64,000 bases of DNA. Source: Andreprevotia sp. IGB-42 (GTDB taxonomy: Bacteria > Pseudomonadota > Gammaproteobacteria > Burkholderiales > Chitinibacteraceae). Location: positions 392,580 to 456,579 of the forward strand of contig NZ_WXTX01000002.1 of the NCBI RefSeq assembly GCF_009848685.1. Direction: 5' to 3'. The notes under the pieces were generated by a model. That model saw nothing but the letters and a program-made list of their open reading frames with translations. It made no database searches and was not told the DNA's origin. The position numbers and the translations under genes are program-made. Positions 51,876-61,406 of this stretch are shown piece by piece; position 1 is the first letter of the stretch, and each line of letters starts with the position of its first letter.

Positions 51876-53669
51876 ATGCAACAAGCCAGCCAGAGCGCCA
51901 TCACACCAGCAAGCGACGGGCGGGATCACGAAAAAGTCCACGCCATTGCCAGCGCGATACTTGATGGCTTCAATCGCCATTACCTGTTGTTCCGCAATGC
52001 CAGCCGGCAAGCGCAGCGCAACTTCGAGCAAGGCAATGTCCATGCGCAGCGCGATGCGGTACGCAACCGCATCGCCTTTTACGATATCCGCGTATCGGAA
52101 GCATCCGAACGCCTGCGCCATGATTTCCAGGCTGAAACGCTGCAGGATGCAACCTGGACGCAGATCAAGACCGAGTACATCCGCCTGCTGCTCAACCACA
52201 AGCAACCGGAACTGGCGGAAACATTTTTCAATTCCGTCTGCTGCCGCATCCTGCACCGCAGTTACTTCCACAACGATTTCATTTTCTACCGGCCCGCGGT
52301 ATCTACCGAATACATCGAAGCAGATGCCCAGCCGGCCTGGCGCAGCTATTACCCGCGCCGGGGCGGGCTGGCGCATACCATAGAACGCCTGCTGATGGAC
52401 TTTCGCTGGGGGCTGCCGCTGGTGGATCTGAAGCGCGATGTACGCCGCGTGATACGCGCAGTGCACACGCACCTGGGGCACTGGCCCAAGGTGGCGTTCA
52501 ACGCGCAGATCCAGGTGCTGGCTACCCCGTTTTTCCGTGGCAGGGCTGCGTACATCATCGGCCGCGCCATCAATGGCGATCTGGAAATTCCCTTTGCGTT
52601 GCCGCTGTACCGCAACCAGCACGGCGAGCTGTATATCGACGCGGCCCTGTTCGCGCGCGAGCACATCCGCCACCTGTTTTCGCTATCCCGCGCGTATTTC
52701 CTGGTGGATATGGAAGTGCCGTCGGCCTATGTGGCATTCCTGCATGACCTGCTGCCCGAGACCTCGCGCGCCGAGCTCTACACCATGCTGGGCCTGGGCA
52801 AGCAGGGCAAGACCATGTTCTACCGCGAGCTGTTCCAGCACCTGCGCCACAGTGGCGACCGCTTCACCTTTGCACCGGGCATCAAGGGCATGGTGATGAT
52901 CGTGTTCACGCTGCCGTCCTTCCCCTTTGTGTTCAAGGTGATCAAGGATGTAATCGCGCCCCCCAAGGAAGTGGACCGCAAGCTGGTACGCGAGAAATAC
53001 CTGCTGGTGAAACGCCACGACCGGGTGGGCCGCATGGCCGACTCGCTGGAGTTTTCCGATGTGGCGCTGCCGCGTGAGCGCTGCGATCCGGCGCTGATCG
53101 ACGAGTTGCGCGCATTGGCGCCATCAATGCTTGAAGAAGATGGCGACAGCATCGTGATCCGCCACCTGTATATCGAACGGCGAATGAAACCGCTGAACAT
53201 CTGGCTGGACGAGCGCCGGGGCGACGTGATCGAGGATGTGGTGCGCGATTACGGCAACGCGCTGCGCGAGCTGGCCATTGCCAATATCTTCCCCGGCGAC
53301 ATGCTGTTCAAGAACTTCGGCATCACCCGCGCCGGCCGCGTGGTGTTTTACGATTACGACGAAATCGAATACATGACCGACTGCGATTTCCGCCGCATTC
53401 CGCCACCACCCACGCCCGAATTCGAGATGAGTGGCGAGGCGTGGTACACCGGCCACAAGAACGAGGTCTACCCGGAGGAATTCGCAACCTTCCTGCTGTA
53501 CCGGCCGGACGTACGCGCCGCATTCATGAAATACCATGCCGATCTGCTCAAGCCCGCGTTCTGGCAGGACACCAAGGCCCGCATCAAGGCCGGCATCATC
53601 GAGGATTTCTTCCCCTACCCGCAGGCGCTGCGCTTTTCACACCGCTATGCCGAACGGACCAGCAACTGA
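51876..53669 (+). CDS. aceK: Isocitrate dehydrogenase kinase/phosphatase AceK
   Basis: A 597-residue protein; usual length ~580-610. Landmarks: the N-terminal regulatory domain (YYPRRGGLAHTIERLLMDF), VPSAYVAFLHDLLPETSRAELY, the ATP loop SGDRFTFAPGIKGMVMIVF, and the catalytic region PGDMLFKNFGITRAGRVVFYDYDEIE. AceK switches isocitrate dehydrogenase off by phosphorylation to send carbon into the glyoxylate shunt. No aceA or aceB is adjacent. I choose the ATG at 51876, preceded by AAGGGGG; an ATG at 51858 contains this box. Confidence 0.93.
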   Translation: MQQASQSAITPASDGRDHEKVHAIASAILDGFNRHYLLFRNASRQAQRNFEQGNVHAQRDAVRNRIAFYDIRVSEASERLRHDFQAETLQDATWTQIKTEYIRLLLNHKQPELAETFFNSVCCRILHRSYFHNDFIFYRPAVSTEYIEADAQPAWRSYYPRRGGLAHTIERLLMDFRWGLPLVDLKRDVRRVIRAVHTHLGHWPKVAFNAQIQVLATPFFRGRAAYIIGRAINGDLEIPFALPLYRNQHGELYIDAALFAREHIRHLFSLSRAYFLVDMEVPSAYVAFLHDLLPETSRAELYTMLGLGKQGKTMFYRELFQHLRHSGDRFTFAPGIKGMVMIVFTLPSFPFVFKVIKDVIAPPKEVDRKLVREKYLLVKRHDRVGRMADSLEFSDVALPRERCDPALIDELRALAPSMLEEDGDSIVIRHLYIERRMKPLNIWLDERRGDVIEDVVRDYGNALRELAIANIFPGDMLFKNFGITRAGRVVFYDYDEIEYMTDCDFRRIPPPPTPEFEMSGEAWYTGHKNEVYPEEFATFLLYRPDVRAAFMKYHADLLKPAFWQDTKARIKAGIIEDFFPYPQALRFSHRYAERTSN

Positions 53670-53755
53670 GACTATAACCACTGTGGCAAACCCTTTCCGG
53701 CACTTTGAATCATGCCATGCCTGCCACATTACAATGGCCGCTGCCGCGGGGAATC

Positions 53756-54697
53756 ATGAAAATTGAACCATCAGGAATCGTATCACCCGATCTCAAACCG
53801 CAATTGCAGTGGCTGTGGCATTCGGGTGAACGTCGGGGCTTTCTTACCGGTGATGACCGGAAAGCATTTTTTCTTCCGCAGGAAGCGATTGAAACCGGAT
53901 TCGTGCTTGCTCATGCCCATGATGCGGTATCCAGAGCCTCATGCAATCTGCCGGTACCCGCCGGCGACTTCACCGAACTGCAAACCTGCGGCTGGCGTGG
54001 CTTCCGCTTCCTGGGGCACGGTGACGATGATTTTGAAAAAGCGGCTGATATGCCCGGAGATCTGCTCCGCACGCTCGTTTTCGGGCCCGATTACGGCCTT
54101 TATCTGGCTCACCCCGCGAGTGGCCTGATCGTTGCATTGCAATCAGGCTTGATGCAACTCGTCACGAGAATGCCGGATGGTTTCGAAGTAGTGGACGAGG
54201 TGCGCACACGTCGCCGGGCGGCCCTGACCTTCTGTGCGCATCCATCCGAGACATTGCTGGTATATGGCGACAATTACGGCAGTTTCCACGCCCATCATTT
54301 CTCTGAAAATGGTTTCGGCAGCGCGCGCAAGATCGCATCAAGGGATAACAAAGCTGGCGCAGTGGAGTTCATTGATCCGCAGACGCTATTGCTTGGGGGA
54401 ACGGGCTATCTGGCGGCCTTTGCATACAGGGAATCCCGATTTCAGCTGATGCATGAACTTTCGATGCCGGTTCGGGATTTCACCTGGAACCAGCCCAGCA
54501 ATCGCCTGTTCGTAAACCAGGGGCTGCATGGCATCGCGGTATTGGACTACACCAGCAACGGTTTCTCACAATGTGCGTGCCTGAAGCCCCCGTATCCGGT
54601 GAACCAGATCGCCGTCTCCAAATGCGGCAACTGGATTGCGGCCTCGAGTCAATCAGCGGCATCGGTCAGCATATTCCGCATGCCAGAAGTTGCGTAG
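53756..54697 (+). CDS. Probable beta-propeller protein of unknown function
   Basis: A 313-residue protein, not recognised. It shows spaced propeller-like strands (GYLAAFAYRESRFQLMHEL, LFVNQGLHGIAVLDYTSNGF, IAVSKCGNWIAASSQSAASV), with no signal peptide and no WD dipeptides. Base composition is a little lower in G+C than the genes around it. The start at 53756 has a GGGG box; an in-frame ATG at 53705 is possible. It could bind a partner protein; context gives no hint. Confidence 0.62.
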   Translation: MKIEPSGIVSPDLKPQLQWLWHSGERRGFLTGDDRKAFFLPQEAIETGFVLAHAHDAVSRASCNLPVPAGDFTELQTCGWRGFRFLGHGDDDFEKAADMPGDLLRTLVFGPDYGLYLAHPASGLIVALQSGLMQLVTRMPDGFEVVDEVRTRRRAALTFCAHPSETLLVYGDNYGSFHAHHFSENGFGSARKIASRDNKAGAVEFIDPQTLLLGGTGYLAAFAYRESRFQLMHELSMPVRDFTWNQPSNRLFVNQGLHGIAVLDYTSNGFSQCACLKPPYPVNQIAVSKCGNWIAASSQSAASVSIFRMPEVA

Positions 54698-54878
54698 CTG
54701 GCCAGCATCCTTGTTGCCATTCCAGCGAGCCAATCCGCTTTTCTGCCCGCCGCGTCATCCGGCGCGACATGGCACCCAAGCTGACCGGCATCGCACAGCA
54801 GGAATGGCCGCCGCCCGGCAGGCTGGCATTACAATCCGGATGCCACTGCTAGACTTGTAAGCAGCAAATTGACCGGAA
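54698..54878. other. Intergenic region
   Basis: 181 bases between the propeller gene and the frameshifted solute-binding protein gene. I see no gene, repeat or clear terminator in it. Confidence 0.4.
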
Positions 54879-55623
54879 ATGACCATGCAACGCGGCTGGA
54901 TTGCGATATGCGTGCTGTGGACACAGACCGGCGTGGCAGCGCCGCTCGGTATCTGTGCGGAAGACCAGTGGCCGCCGTTTTCCTTCATACAACGCAGCCG
55001 GCCGGCCGGGGCGTCCGTCGAACTCGTTGCAGCGGCGCTGAAGGCAGCCGGCCTGGAGGCCCGCTTCGAGAGCGGCAGCTACACTGCGGTGCCTGCAACT
55101 GGTGCGCGACGGCAAGCTCGATGCCTTGCTGGACGTTGCACAAAATGACGAGCGCAAGCCGCAGCTTGTCTGGACAAGGCAGGCCCTGCTGGTTCTGGCA
55201 TTGCACTTGGTGGGCAACCGCACGCAAAATGACGTGCTCCCCGGTTTTGCCGCCATGCAACACAAACGTGTGGGTATCACGCGCGGTTACGAGTACCCCG
55301 GCCAGATGACCGGGCAACCCGGCATCCAGCTGGTGGAGTCGCCCAGCGAACTGGGCAACCTGCGCCATCTTGCCAAGGGCGATATCGACTTCATGCTGCT
55401 CAGCCGCGGCACACTGGCCACGTTGCTGGCCAAGCTCGGCCCGCAGGAAAGGCAACACATCCGCGACTGGGGGCAGATCGACCAGTTGCCGCTTTACCTG
55501 GCGTTCAGCCCCGGACAACCACTGGCCGCTGAATGGGCTGCCGCATTCGACCGCGGCATGCAGGCGATACGCAAATCAGGTGAGGACCAGCGCATTCATG
55601 AGCGCTGGCGTGCCGTGCCCTGA
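54879..55623 (+). pseudogene. Frameshifted extracellular solute-binding (family 3-like) protein
   Basis: The first part (from ATG 54879) has a signal peptide (WIAICVLWTQTGVAA), CAEDQWPPFSFIQ and GASVELVAAALKAAGLEARF, the start of a periplasmic amino-acid-binding protein. Around 55080-55095 the frame must change: the continuation LRCLQLVRDGKLDALLDVAQ is in another frame and runs to the stop at 55623 (QKSGEDQRIHERW-type C terminus). A single frame slip would repair it, so recent mutation or a sequencing error are both possible. Full length would be ~248 residues. Not adjacent to ABC permease genes. Confidence 0.72.
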
Positions 55624-55777
55624 GCCTGCCCGCGGCGTTGACAGCACACTGCCGTCGGCATGCGTGGAGCCTCCACCGGCTGCATCGACAAGCTCATCCA
55701 GCCCATCCCTGCTAACATGCTGAATTATATGGGGCCTCCGCGTATGGGGCCCCTTTCCTATCAAGGCCCCACATTCC

Positions 55778-56794
55778 ATGTCCACCACGCTCACCGACCT
55801 TCTCAACGCCGCCCTGGCCAACCGCAGCGATCTGCTGGCGAAGCTGCATGGCGAAAAGACCAATGCCTACCGGCTGTTTCACGGCAGTGCGGAGGGCGAG
55901 GCCGGGCTGACGGTGGATCGTTACGGCGATCTGCTGCTGGTGCAAAGCTTCCACGAATCGCTGACACCGGAAGAACTGGCCGAAATCGAAGCGTTTTACG
56001 CACGCGACTTTGCCGGGCTGGACGTGGTGTACAACGACCGCAGCCAATCCAACTCGCGCATCAGCAACCGGCTGACGCCCGAGCAGATCGTGATTGCAGA
56101 AACGCCGCGCATTGCGCAGGAGCTGGGTGTGGATTACCGCATCCAGGCGCGCCACGACGGGCAAGATCCGTGGTTGTTCCTCGACCTGCGCGCCGGCCGC
56201 CGCCGCGTGATGCAGGAGGCCAAGGGCAAGACCGTGCTCAATTTGTTTGCCTATACCTGCGGCGTGGGCATTGCCGCCGCCAAGGCCGGCGCCAGCCTCG
56301 TCACCAATGTGGACTTTGCCGAATCCAGCCTGCTGGTGGGCAAGGAGAACTCCCGCCTCAACAGCCTGGGCCACACCTTGCGCTATGTGGAGAGCGATGC
56401 GTTTGCCGCATTGCGCCAGTACTCGGGCTTGGGCCAGGCACGCGTGGTGCGCGGCAAGCGCCTGCCGCCATTCCCCAAGCTGGAAAAAACCCAGTTCGAC
56501 TTGGTATTCCTTGATCCACCGCGTTACTCCAAGAGCATTTTCGGCGTGGTCGACCTGGTGAATGATTACCCCGCAGTGTTCAAGCCGGCGCTGCTGTCGA
56601 CCAGGGAAGGCGGCACGCTGATCTGCTGCAACAATGTAGCGTCAGTAGACCGGCAGGACTGGTACGACCAGCTGCAACGCAGCGCCACCAAGGCCGGCCG
56701 CCCCATCCGCGAGATGGAATGGATCTCGCCGGAAGCGGATTTCCCAAGCACCGATGGCAAGCCGCCGCTGAAGATTGCACTGCTGCGCGTTTGA
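55778..56794 (+). CDS. RlmI-like RNA cytosine-C5 methyltransferase
   Basis: A 338-residue class I methyltransferase. The SAM-binding motif is VLNLFAYTCGVGIAAAKAGA; the DPPRYSKS motif IV has the PP dipeptide; ICCNN near 288 carries the Cys candidate. Similar to the 23S rRNA m5C1962 methyltransferase RlmI but shorter (RlmI is ~396), without the N-terminal PUA domain. The substrate therefore remains uncertain. Confidence 0.8.
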   Translation: MSTTLTDLLNAALANRSDLLAKLHGEKTNAYRLFHGSAEGEAGLTVDRYGDLLLVQSFHESLTPEELAEIEAFYARDFAGLDVVYNDRSQSNSRISNRLTPEQIVIAETPRIAQELGVDYRIQARHDGQDPWLFLDLRAGRRRVMQEAKGKTVLNLFAYTCGVGIAAAKAGASLVTNVDFAESSLLVGKENSRLNSLGHTLRYVESDAFAALRQYSGLGQARVVRGKRLPPFPKLEKTQFDLVFLDPPRYSKSIFGVVDLVNDYPAVFKPALLSTREGGTLICCNNVASVDRQDWYDQLQRSATKAGRPIREMEWISPEADFPSTDGKPPLKIALLRV

Positions 56795-56814
56795 TCCGCA
56801 GGCTGTTCCGGCGC

Positions 56815-57378
56815 CTAGGCTTCGTCAGCAGCCCGGAACAGCTCGCCCGACTCGAAAAACGCGCCACCCGCCACATGGTGAATGCTGCGCGGCGTTTCGG
56901 GCGGAAAGTGCCAGCGCCCTTCGCTGTACACCAGCGGGTCTGCCCACGCGGCGACCGCTTCGACGATGAACAGGTCGTATTGCTGCTGGTTGTGCGGCTC
57001 CGGGATCACCTTGCATTCCAGCCATGCCAGGCAGCCTTCCACCAAGGGTGCGGCGATCTTCTCCGCCGGGAAAGTGGCAATCTGGTGGGTGGCGAACTTG
57101 TCTTCGTCACGCCCGCTGACCGAGCCGACCGCATGCGTCAGCGCGGCTTGCGCGCGCGAGGGGATTTGCAGCGCCAGCGCGCCGCTGGCCTCCACCAGTT
57201 CGCGCGTGTAGCTGGCCTTGTCGATCACCACCACGAACTTGGGCGGGTCGAAATCCAGTACGGTGTTCCACGCCGCCGCCATCACGTTGCGGCGCTCGCC
57301 ATATGCGCTGCTCACCAGCACGGTGGGGCCGTGGTTGAGTAGCCGGTAAGCCTGGGGCAGCGGAACGGCAATGGGCAT
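56815..57378 (-). CDS. Flavin reductase-like (FMN-binding) protein
   Basis: A 187-residue split-barrel protein. Motifs: GPTVLVSSAYGERRNVMAAA, DFDPPKFVVVIDKASYTREL, GSVSGRDEDKF and PEPHNQQQYDLFIVE. Typical of the DIM6/NTAB flavin-reductase family, which supply reduced FMN to monooxygenases or act alone. No partner oxygenase is adjacent. Convergent with the RlmI-like gene. Confidence 0.83.
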   Translation of the reverse strand: MPIAVPLPQAYRLLNHGPTVLVSSAYGERRNVMAAAWNTVLDFDPPKFVVVIDKASYTRELVEASGALALQIPSRAQAALTHAVGSVSGRDEDKFATHQIATFPAEKIAAPLVEGCLAWLECKVIPEPHNQQQYDLFIVEAVAAWADPLVYSEGRWHFPPETPRSIHHVAGGAFFESGELFRAADEA

Positions 57379-57501
57379 GGGTTATGTCCTTGATTGAATT
57401 GATCACGGTGTAGCGCTGATCCCGGTGCGGCAGCCAGCAGTACCCGCACCATCGCTGCTTTATACGACGACATGGCCGCGCCGTGCTTTTACAATATTGC
57501 C

Positions 57502-57993
57502 ATGCCCACGCTCAAATACCTCGCCGCTTACCCGCCGCACCTGCAAGACCAGGTGCAGGCACTGCTCGACCGCAACGAGCTGGGCAGCGTGCTGGCTCGC
57601 AAGTACCCGGACCGCCATGCGGTGCAGACCGACAAGGCGCTGTACGACTATGTGATCGGGCTGAAAACGCGCCACCTGAAAAATGCGGTGCCGGTGACCA
57701 AGGTATATTACGACAACCAGCTCGACCTGATCGGCGGCACGCTGGGTACCAATACCTTTGCGGTGCGGGTACAGGGCAGCAAGGTCAGGCGCAAGAACGA
57801 GATCCGCATCGCCAGCCTGTTCCGCGATACGCCGGCGCCGTTCCTGAGCATGATCGTGGTACACGAGCTGGCGCACCTGAAAGAGAAAGACCATAACAAG
57901 GCGTTCTACCAGCTGTGCTGCCACATGGAGCCCGATTACCACCAGCTGGAATTCGATCTGCGCGTGTGGCTGACATGGAAAGACACGCTCTGA
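57502..57993 (+). CDS. YgjP-like metallopeptidase
   Basis: A 163-residue protein with the zinc motif H121-E122-x2-H125-x5-H131 in HELAHLKEKDH, and the family context TKVYYDNQLDLIGGT and RRKNEIRIASLFRD. YgjP/DUF45 members are M48-like peptidases; the native substrate is unknown. Start ATG 57502 is where homology begins; an in-frame codon at 57472 is less likely. Confidence 0.83.
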   Translation: MPTLKYLAAYPPHLQDQVQALLDRNELGSVLARKYPDRHAVQTDKALYDYVIGLKTRHLKNAVPVTKVYYDNQLDLIGGTLGTNTFAVRVQGSKVRRKNEIRIASLFRDTPAPFLSMIVVHELAHLKEKDHNKAFYQLCCHMEPDYHQLEFDLRVWLTWKDTL

Positions 57994-58005
57994 TTCGCCA
58001 GCAGG

Positions 58006-58962
58006 TTATGGCTGTTCTGCCACCACGGGCTTGCGCTGGAATACCCATACACCCGCTTGCAGCTCCGGCGGCAGCACCAGTTGGCTCAGGTCTGCGCGCT
58101 CTGCCCAGTCGAACGCGGTTTGCGCGGTGTAATCGGCCCAGTTGCCGGTAATGAAGCGCGAGCGGCTGCCGATCACGATATAGGTGTCCACGCTGCGGCT
58201 GCGGAACACCTGGCGCTCGAAATGGTTGCCAGCCGGTGGCCAGCAGCAGATCACCACCTTGGGCTGATGGCGGGCAATGGCAGCCACGGCATCAAGCTTT
58301 TCCACCGTTGCCGGGTAATCCACCGCCTTGCCCCAGCTATGGTCATCGCTTGCCAGCACGCTGGCACCCTGCCCGGTGAGGAAGCGCGCCAAAGTGCCAT
58401 CGCCCGCGGCAATTTCCAGTGCTTTGCGGTTGCAGATCAGCGATGCCAGCCCGGCAATCAGCTCGCGGCTGTAAAAACAGTAGATGCCACGTTTTTCCAC
58501 CAGCGGCATCAGCAGGCGCTTTTGCCACAGCAGCGGCCATAGCAGCCTGAATGCTCGCAGCGATACCGGTTTGCGCTCCAGCCCCTGTTTGAACAGCAGC
58601 CGCTGCGCAATCAGGCCATTGAACAGGTTGAAACGTGCTTTGCCGGCCTTGATGCCCGTAGCGGCAGAGAATGCGTACTGGCGCAGCGCCAGCTCGGTCA
58701 GCCGCTGGCGGATCTGTTCGCTCACGAACAGCTCGAACGCGCGGCCACTGCGCTCGCCGGACAGAAAGCGTTCATTGCGCGTGCCCCGGCTGGCACTGCG
58801 CGCGATCAGCGCGCGGATTTCCCCGGCATCGCACCGCTCGAACACACCGGACAGCTCGGCATGCACGGCGGCCCATTCTTCCGGGCAGGCTTCTGCCAGT
58901 GCGGTAAAGCCCGGGCTGCCTTGCAGCAGCTGCCAGCGTGCCTCGGGGCTGGATGAGGTCAT
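58006..58962 (-). CDS. Methyltransferase-like protein of unknown function
   Basis: A 318-residue protein. ALEIAAGDGTLARFL resembles a SAM-binding motif I; ASDDHSWGKAVDYPATVEKLDA and VVICCWPPAGN follow, which recall nucleic-acid or protein methyltransferases. The first 120 residues are helical (ALIARSASRGTRNERFLSGE). The catalytic tetrad of N6- or C5-methylases is absent. Its start is 13 bases upstream of the next gene's end (S4 gene behind it), both on the minus strand. Confidence 0.65.
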   Translation of the reverse strand: MTSSSPEARWQLLQGSPGFTALAEACPEEWAAVHAELSGVFERCDAGEIRALIARSASRGTRNERFLSGERSGRAFELFVSEQIRQRLTELALRQYAFSAATGIKAGKARFNLFNGLIAQRLLFKQGLERKPVSLRAFRLLWPLLWQKRLLMPLVEKRGIYCFYSRELIAGLASLICNRKALEIAAGDGTLARFLTGQGASVLASDDHSWGKAVDYPATVEKLDAVAAIARHQPKVVICCWPPAGNHFERQVFRSRSVDTYIVIGSRSRFITGNWADYTAQTAFDWAERADLSQLVLPPELQAGVWVFQRKPVVAEQP

Positions 58963-58983
58963 GCGGCGCGGTGGAAAGGCGAT

Positions 58984-59211
58984 TTATTCGGCAGCAGCAA
59001 CGACGCGGATTTCCACCTCGTCTGCCACATGCACCACCATGCCGGGACGGATCTTGTTGGTCTTGCGCAATTCCTGCTCGCCATTGACCGAAACGATGCC
59101 GCTGGCCACCAGCGCCTTGCCGGCGCCGCCACTGTCGACCACGCCAGTGATTTTCAGCAGATCGTTCAGCGCGATGTATTCGTTGGAGATTTCAACTTCA
59201 AGGGTTTGCAT
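58984..59211 (-). CDS. S4-domain RNA-binding protein (YbcJ-like)
   Basis: A 75-residue protein matching the small S4-domain family: LEVEISNEYIALNDLLKITG, GGAGKALVASGIVSVNGE and LRKTNKIRPGMVV. It should bind RNA, probably near the ribosome. Ends 22 bases before the methyltransferase-like gene begins on that strand, so both may be cotranscribed. Confidence 0.85.
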   Translation of the reverse strand: MQTLEVEISNEYIALNDLLKITGVVDSGGAGKALVASGIVSVNGEQELRKTNKIRPGMVVHVADEVEIRVVAAAE

Positions 59212-59271
59212 GGCCGTGCCTGGAACTTTACGTAAAACCGCATCGTACCAGCGCTTGCCCCGGTGCAGTGC

Positions 59272-59961
59272 TCAGGCTGCCCAACGCTGCCACAGTAGCG
59301 CGAAGCGCTCGGCAAAGGCGGCCACCAGCGCGGCATCGTTGGTGACGGTGAGGTTTTCCTCGTTCACCGTGCTGGCAGTGCGCGTCCAGTTGTAGCTGCC
59401 ATTCAACAGCCAGCTTCCATCGATCACCGCAAACTTGTGGTGCATGTGCGCGGGGCTGTCATCGAAAATCAACGGCACGCCCTGACGGCGCAGGCTGAAC
59501 ACATCACTGCCGGCATCCAGCGCCTTGTCGTCGTCCGAGATCACCCGCACCGCGATGCCGCGGCTGTGTGCAGCCAGGATGGCGGCGCTGATTTCGTCAT
59601 CGGAGATGGTGAATACACAGATGTCCGCGCTGCGTTGCGCCTGGCGCAGCCGGTACAGCACTGCGTCGCGGCAACCGTTGCCCGGGCTGAAATGGGCTTC
59701 CGAATGCAGCGCGGCAACCGGCTCGCGCGCCACATCCAGGCTGCGCACGATGCCTTCAAGCCATTTGAGCACGCCCATCTGCTCGGGCGTCTGCAGCAAT
59801 GCACGCACCTGGCCAAATGCCGCGTTGCGCAGCTGGCGCAGGCCTTCCTCTGAAGGGTGGCTGTTACGCAACATCTCGATGAACAGGCGCCGGTCGGCAT
59901 CGGTCAGCCGCTCTTCGGCAAAAGAGGCTTCGATCTGGTCCAGCAGATGTTGCACAGGCAT
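59272..59961 (-). CDS. Phospholipase D-like (HKD) protein
   Basis: A 229-residue protein with one HKD motif: HMHHKFAVIDGSWLLNGSYNWT, then a conserved NEEN. The first 90 residues are helical. One motif per chain means it would form a dimer to make the active site, as Nuc-type endonucleases do. No signal peptide is seen, so a cytoplasmic nuclease or phosphodiesterase is likely. Separated from the next + strand gene by 290 bases. Confidence 0.82.
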   Translation of the reverse strand: MPVQHLLDQIEASFAEERLTDADRRLFIEMLRNSHPSEEGLRQLRNAAFGQVRALLQTPEQMGVLKWLEGIVRSLDVAREPVAALHSEAHFSPGNGCRDAVLYRLRQAQRSADICVFTISDDEISAAILAAHSRGIAVRVISDDDKALDAGSDVFSLRRQGVPLIFDDSPAHMHHKFAVIDGSWLLNGSYNWTRTASTVNEENLTVTNDAALVAAFAERFALLWQRWAA

Positions 59962-60251
59962 GGGGTCACCACGGTACGGGCACGGAAATACCGGTCAGAC
60001 TAATGCAGCCAGCCCTTTGCGCCAACGCGGGGTTTCCCGCGCGCTGCCCGCGTGACGGCCATCCGGGAACAAATCATGCGGCTTTGGAAGCGGGTGAGCT
60101 GCGAAGCACATCCAAGTGCACGCGGGTGCGCTAAGATTGCGTGCTGCTGCTGACCGCGCCTGTAACCGGCCGGATGACAGCAACATTCAAAAAAATTCCG
60201 GCATGCCAACGCTGCATGCCGAACAACGCTCACGCACAGGAAATAGCCGCC
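59962..60251. other. Divergent intergenic region
   Basis: 290 bases between the PLD-like gene and the DUF808 gene. No gene I can support; an in-frame extension of the DUF808 gene to 60141 lacks protein character. Confidence 0.4.
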
Positions 60252-61175
60252 ATGGCCGGAACCAGCCTTTTGGTATTGATGGACGATATAGCCGCCGTAC
60301 TCGACGATGTGGCGCTGATGACCAAGGTCGCAGCCAAGAAAACCGCCGGCGTACTCGGCGACGATCTGGCGCTCAACGCCGAACAGGTATCCGGCGTGCG
60401 CGCCGAACGCGAATTGCCGGTGGTGTGGGCAGTGGCGGTGGGCTCGCTGAAGAACAAGGCCATCCTGGTGCCGGCAGCGCTGGCGATCAGTGCGTTCATT
60501 CCGTGGGCCATCCTGCCCTTGCTGGCGGTGGGCGGTGCCTATCTGTGCTTCGAAGGCTTCGAGAAGCTGGCGCACAAGTTCCTGCACAAACATGAAGAAG
60601 CGGCAGAACACGCCGCCGTGGTCGAGGCAGCCGCCAGCCCGGTGGTCGATCTCGTGGCATTCGAAAAAGAAAAAATCAAGGGCGCAATCCGCACCGACTT
60701 CATCCTCTCTGCAGAAATCATCGTGATCGCGCTGGGCACGGTGGAACATGTTGCATTCAGCTCGCAGGTTGCGGTGCTGTGTGGTATCGGCCTTGTCATG
60801 ACTGTGGGTGTGTATGGCCTGGTGGCCGGCATCGTCAAGCTTGATGACCTGGGCTTCTACCTGGACCGCAACAGCAAGAACGGCGCATTGCGCGGCATCG
60901 GTCGCGGGCTGATCCAGAGTGCCCCGTATCTGATGAAGGCACTGACCGTGATCGGCACCGCTGCCATGTTCCTGGTGGGCGGCGGCATCCTCACCCACGC
61001 GATCGGCCCGCTGCACCATGCAATCGAGCACCTCGCTGCAAGCGCGGGCGGCCTTGGCAGCGTGGTTTCGGCGCTGCTCAACGGCCTGTTCGGCGTGGCC
61101 GCCGGTGCGGTCTGCCTGGGCGTGGTCAGCGTGCTGGGCGGCGTGTTCAAGCGCTTCAAGGGCAAAGCCGCCTGA
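60252..61175 (+). CDS. DUF808 (YedI) family membrane protein
   Basis: A 307-residue integral membrane protein of the YedI family: [30 protein letters not shown] at the start (shown in part), [20 protein letters not shown], and a [17 protein letters not shown] near the C-terminal third. About six membrane segments. Function unknown; E. coli YedI is 305 residues. The ATG at 60252 matches the family start. Confidence 0.88.
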   Translation: MAGTSLLVLMDDIAAVLDDVALMTKVAAKKTAGVLGDDLALNAEQVSGVRAERELPVVWAVAVGSLKNKAILVPAALAISAFIPWAILPLLAVGGAYLCFEGFEKLAHKFLHKHEEAAEHAAVVEAAASPVVDLVAFEKEKIKGAIRTDFILSAEIIVIALGTVEHVAFSSQVAVLCGIGLVMTVGVYGLVAGIVKLDDLGFYLDRNSKNGALRGIGRGLIQSAPYLMKALTVIGTAAMFLVGGGILTHAIGPLHHAIEHLAASAGGLGSVVSALLNGLFGVAAGAVCLGVVSVLGGVFKRFKGKAA

Positions 61176-61185
61176 ACGGGGCAGA

Positions 61186-61212
61186 GCCGGGTGGCACCTG
61201 TAGTCACCCGGC
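61186..61212 (+). terminator. Possible hairpin after the DUF808 gene
   Basis: GCCGGGTG (61186-61193) pairs with CACCCGGC (61205-61212) around an 11-base loop, 10 bases after the stop codon. No T-run, so termination is uncertain. Confidence 0.35.
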
Positions 61213-61406
61213 AAGCCTGACCGATCAGGAACCGCGGCCGGGGCCGCAGGGTCACACCTTGCGAGCCCGATAGACGGGGCCGCCACTGCCATTCACCCGC
61301 TCTGGAATGGCTGGCAGGCACTCAAGTACCATGCAGCAAGGACCGCCAGCATTGCCAAAAGCGATGTGCCTGGCCGTTTCCGCCCTATTCCCACAAGGAG
61401 CAGCAC

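Noticed and set aside
60000..61292. Long minus-strand frame opposite the DUF808 gene
   Set aside because: Shadow frame of a clear YedI-family gene.
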